DNA from: Anticarsia gemmatalis
Lineage: Eukaryota > Arthropoda > Insecta > Lepidoptera > Erebidae
Assembly: GCF_050436995.1 (NCBI RefSeq)
Contig: NC_134745.1
Span: forward strand, 3,844,001-3,908,000
Reading direction: 5' to 3'
DNA: 64,000 bases
The stretch's first letter is position 1. The number at the start of each line of letters is the position of its first letter. The notes beneath the pieces are model-generated. The model was not told the origin of the DNA and did not search any database. It worked only from the letters and a program-made list of their open reading frames with translations. Below are positions 59,304 to 64,000 of this stretch, one piece after another. The position numbers and the translations under genes were made by a program.

Positions 59304-62300
59304 TACAAATACGATAATGTAGTTACTTAATAGCCATAGATTCATACCTTACACAAAAATGAATATAATAGAGAATGTTTTCTTAGTACTACGGTCTTTC
59401 CTTAGATACACAGGAAAAAATACATGATAGTAAATAAAAGAAACATAAAATTCTTACGCAGGCTAGAAGTTGCGAAACTAGATTGTCAATCGCTGGCATT
59501 GACCGTTAGCGAAAGCTTTACCAGTTTTTAATGTATAGAACTAATTGAGAGTTTTTTATCGCTATAGTAAGAAGTTGCGTTGTACGTATTTTTCAAATAC
59601 CTCATCTTGTGCAATAAATTCTTGTTATTTTATTTCAGTGTTAAGTAATATAGGCTATGTTAGATAGAATTTTAGATAAATATGCTTGGCTGCACATTAT
59701 TTAAGGCGGTTTTTACTTGTACTACTTAAGCAATAATTATCTTGCAAATACCTCTAAAATATTGTGCGTTCCAATTCTGCAATCGCATTCTCCTTAAATT
59801 ACTTTTAAGACTATAATTTTAAGTACAATAATGGTGATCATACAAGTGTAACAGAGTTTAAAACATAGCTTTTATAAATAAACTTCATAAATATTCAAAG
59901 AGATAAACTAGTTTTCAATAAATATACTAAAAACGAGTTTCCGATAACCCATATTGGAAGGTTACTAATATGAAACTTCTGCCAAACCACTTTCATTTTC
60001 CTTCGCGAAATTACTACATGTATGTAAATAAATATTAGTTAGATATTTTTACTTAATGTCACTTTTAATGGTTATAAGTTTCCTTAGCTTACTTGAATAT
60101 TAAATAAAAAGAGTTTTTTTTAAGATATTGTATCCTGACTCGGAAGCCGTAATAAATTTGTTCCGACTATAATCAAAATTTTGGTCACTACTCATTTTCT
60201 CAATAAGCCATCCGCATTGTCAATCAAACCATGATTTCATGGTTAACCAACGTACATGTAACTCAATAACCACATAACATTACATCAATAATTACATCCA
60301 ATGAATAGCGTTACAAAATAAATGAGCTGATATAATAGGTCCCTAATTCATATAGTTGTGTAATTCGCATGCGATAACGTGCGCGTGAGTTGCGCCCGAT
60401 GCGCGAGACGCACTTCCGACGTAATCACCTGCTATGGGAACAAGTAGACTTGAAATGTTATAGACAGAGTTTACGCGTGAAAATGTATAAAATGGATTAT
60501 TTTTAAGCGTGTAATTTTATGTGGTAGCTCTATAATGTTATGGTGGAGTGTTTTGCTTCTTTTTAGAGAAAATTTGAGTCAGATTAGGAAAATCATGTGT
60601 GAAACTTTAGTGTGCCGAAGATGTAATAAAATAACGTTTACTAAAAATGACTCTTATTTCGCGCTTACTTATGCGTATTCTCCTTAAAAAATAACTGAAA
60701 TGTATTATTACCTAATTAAAGAAATTTCCAATTTGCATCAGATAAATTTCAAAACAATATTAAAAAACCATTGGCAAGTCTAAGAGACAGTAGAATTCGT
60801 TACTAGCGGCGCACAGACATCACGACTCGGCACGCGCGTGTTCTGACAAGCACGTTTTCATAACGTTCAAACAAAACTGGGCCATTTGCGCACTACTGAT
60901 CTCGATTTCGCATAATAAAATCGTTCAGATTAAAAGTAATGATCCATTATACGGACGTGAGGTCTGAAATCAAAAGTGACCTAGGATTTGGCAAGGCTGA
61001 AAGGATTTTTTGTTAGACTTTTATAGACAGTTGAAATAAATGTTGCATAAATATCTTATTGATCTAGTTCTGTTACTTGGCCGTGTTGTAAAGTACGGAA
61101 GCTAATTTATTTGTGGAACTGAAAGAACAGAAATATTTGTTCGAGGTAAAACTGCACCAGGATATGACTGCATTAATTAAAAATTGTTTTATTATTAACT
61201 AACGTTCATTAGGGAAAAGGATGTATACAATTTTATTAATGAACAACAAAGCATACCTAATGCTCGAACTACTTCATCACTCTCAATTTATTACGAAACC
61301 TTGACAGGAAAATAACGGAAAGAAAACTTTAAACGCCAGTTCTCACCCCTGTTCCGCAGTCTATTAGTTTCGTAAGCGATCAAATGCTTGCGCACGCGCT
61401 GATTTAACGGTGATCGATTTCAACCTTGCGGCTCGACAGCGCCACCCCGGACGTAACGAGAACTAACGTCGCCATGTTTGTTTTCACCTTCGTTTAACTG
61501 GAAACTCACAAGGCTAGTTGCTTTCACAGCCTATTACTCAGTTGACGAAAGGTGCTATAATTGCAAAATGTAATAACACTTGTTAAGTAAAATAATGACG
61601 AAACGCTGCCATAAATTAATTTCTACTTGAATGAATTGTAACAGAAATAATATATCTTATGACACGCAGTGCAAGGAAGTTACGACAATGTTGTATGTTC
61701 GTATTGAGCAAGTGCGTTAAATGTATTCAAATTGATACATTTATTCTTAAAAGGTACGCACTTAATAAATGTCTACGTTATGACATACCAAAGCACATTT
61801 TACACTCAAGACTACATATAGCTGATTATGTGACACAGAAACATTATCTACATATCAGCGCTCATGCGAATAACACCTATTGCACTATTGACATATCAAA
61901 ACTAGAACTGTTACAGCATTCCACGTAAAATTCCACAAATACTTGGATAATACTGCTGTTTAAAAATCAATTAAGTTCATTAAAGTGATTAATTTCACAA
62001 AATGCAAATGAAGCGAACAACGGATATTGTTGCTAAACTTTACGCATGATTGGTGTACGTTCTGTCGTAAGTGAGAATGCGAAATGAGAGTCTTGTATCA
62101 ACGCATTTCGAATTAGCACCAGCCCTATCATTACAGAACAGAGGCTCTCAACCTTTGATTAGTGGAACTAGACCGAGTTACTTCAAAACGCAGTGTTTTG
62201 TTTCACTAATCCACTAATGAGCATCAAAACATGACTTAAGTGTTGCTATCGATAGCGTAACATGAGCGATATTTCTAGGTGTAATTAATGCAGACTTTGG

Positions 62301-64000
62301 TAATTATTATCTCATACCAATGCAACGTGTTCACCGATTCGAAACCTATTCATTACTGCCGAATAAAAAAAGGAACTACTACTAATTGGTTCTTTATTCT
62401 AAAAACTTTTATAAAGAGCAACTTCAACTTGAACTTAATTTCGATTCACTCCGACTCCCAACAAGTTAACCATAACTAATTAGGCGCTTAAACTTTTCCC
62501 GTAAATTACTCTATCTATTGGTGAAACCCTTATGAAAATCCGTTCAATAGAGTATGAGTTTATCGCAAAGAGGCACACAGACGACGAATAAAACTTTATT
62601 TATAAGATGTAGTAAGCATTGTTAGTGATTTTACGTTTGGACCACTTAGTCAAACAAACAATTTATAAAACTGTCATCACCATAAAATGTTTTACACCTC
62701 TAAGTATATTAGATCAAGCCTACGGTTGCAACTCAGCGTGCTACTTAATATATCAGCAGTTAGATCGAGTGAGCATGTTGGACGTCTCACGCGATTTGCC
62801 ATGAGATATACGAGTATTGAAGGTTTGCGACATGGAGTTAATGTACTGTGATTTATCTTAGGTAACACGAATTTGTATTAGGATTTGTACATGTAATTTA
62901 CAGATTGACTGAAACTAAATCGTGTTGGTTAGTTTGTAGGCTGTATTTTGGAAAGTAAGAAATTAATTTGGTAGTTTGTTTAAGTATTACTCTCTCATTT
63001 CAGAAGAATCTCTCTCATTTCAGAAGAATACCCATGTCCAGTAGTAAACTCTAGTAAAGGTCTGAATTTACTTTTATTTGAAAGCAATTTTTTGGGGAAG
63101 AATTCTGTTTATCTTCAAATAAATACTTGCCCAGATTGCGGTAAGCCTTCCAACGTGTAGGCATATTTAATTTGTACACGTAATGCAAGACTACATTTGT
63201 CGTATTTTTAACATATATTTTATTTTTAATCACATCTTCTTAGCAATTTAAAAGATTTATAGTAACGAGTGTTGACGGTCTCGGTTGGCAATTCAGTTAA
63301 ACATTTGACGGATGTTGCTCAAAGTATCATGTAAGTAATTAGCGCTTACGCAAAACTACGATTAACTTTAAACCGAGGTTTACGGTTAACGTAATTGAAG
63401 CTTAAGCCGTTAAGATGTTGCCGCTGATGAACTGATAAGATGGTCATAGTGTTTAATTTTGTTTAGAAACTAACTACCTTGTTTACGTGTAGATATTTAA
63501 AGTTAAGTTTTTCGTAAAAAAACGTTGATCAAAAGAGCTTTCACTATGTTTTGCCCCTGTTTCTTTTAAAGAGCGCTTGGATTTATCTATTTAGTCTTTC
63601 AATTAGAACAATCAATTATTTATAATACTGTCAAATCAAAATAAAGTGTGATAACGCATAATGAGGAATGCTATAATCAAGTAAAGCCTTAAGGGCAAAT
63701 ACTTCTAAAAGCCCTATGAGCAGCTAGTCCCATTATCGTTGAGGTGCAAATTCTTAGGTACTTGTCCTGTGAATGCTTGACATTCAGTTCTATCTGGTTA
63801 AGTATCTTGACCGTGTTACTTTATTGTTATAGCTCTGATAATCTCAAAGGCAGTGTTGTCAAGAAGGTACAAATAGTTATGTGCATACTTGAACTATACT
63901 CTGAGAGATTTCAGTCTGTGTTCGTGATTTATATGTAAAATCCCTATCAAACCATGCTTCATTTTAACTAATTTAATAGAACAACGTGTCTTTTATTTGT
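59304..64000. other. Non-coding stretch with CpG-rich patches
   Basis: No supported gene. CpG-rich patches occur at 60365-60425, 60780-60845 and 61375-61475. They could be promoter or enhancer elements of Cda5 or of a gene beyond the window. A 20-bp unit is tandemly duplicated at 62990-63029. Confidence 0.4.
62990..63029 (+). repeat. 20-bp tandem duplication
   Basis: ctctctcatttcagaagaat occurs twice, exactly in tandem. Each unit looks like a splice acceptor (pyrimidine tract plus CAG), but no exon follows. Confidence 0.85.

Noticed and set aside
23504..64000. CRISPR array, operon-type or phage systems
   Set aside because: The window is eukaryotic. No spaced identical repeats or prokaryotic gene organisation are present.

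Overview
This is eukaryotic, AT-rich nuclear DNA from an insect, most likely a moth or butterfly. The evidence is short phase-matched GT-AG exons, an antennal-type ionotropic receptor, a giant-linker chitin deacetylase, and several interspersed repeats of the kind common in lepidopteran introns. The species cannot be named from the sequence alone.

Layout. (1) 1-5845, plus strand: the last two coding exons of the muscle transcription factor gene Mef2 (468-634 and 1661-1782), then a very long 3' UTR of about 4 kb with several poly(A) signals. (2) 6036-9697, minus strand: a complete nine-exon ionotropic receptor of about 858 residues, best matched to Ir21a. It converges on Mef2, and their end-most poly(A) signals are only about 22 bp apart. 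Two of its introns carry copies of one palindromic MITE. (3) 9698-11341: intergenic DNA. (4) 11342-23503, minus strand: a chitin deacetylase of the Cda5 type. It has a peritrophin-A chitin-binding domain, a huge disordered linker in separate exons, and a carbohydrate esterase 4 (CE4) catalytic domain whose first segment is encoded by two alternative exons of equal length. The exon with the start codon and signal peptide was not found. (5) 23504-64000: about 40 kb without a convincing coding exon, probably the long 5' intron and upstream region of Cda5. It holds transposable-element copies, including a 468-bp palindrome, a large inverted repeat pair, two near-identical (CAAA)n-bearing elements and a TIR-bearing MITE family. 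It also holds a perfect 29-bp-stem hairpin and a few CpG-rich islands that may be promoters or enhancers.

The three genes are functionally unrelated: muscle differentiation, thermo/hygro-sensation and cuticle or tracheal chitin modification. The most interesting structure is Cda5. Its linker is built from cassettes that all start and end after the second base of a codon, so one or several can be skipped without changing frame. Its two alternative catalytic exons (226 bp each) can only be used one at a time. Exon boundaries and phases were worked out by hand from the sequence. Gene names rest on recognised motifs, not on database searches.
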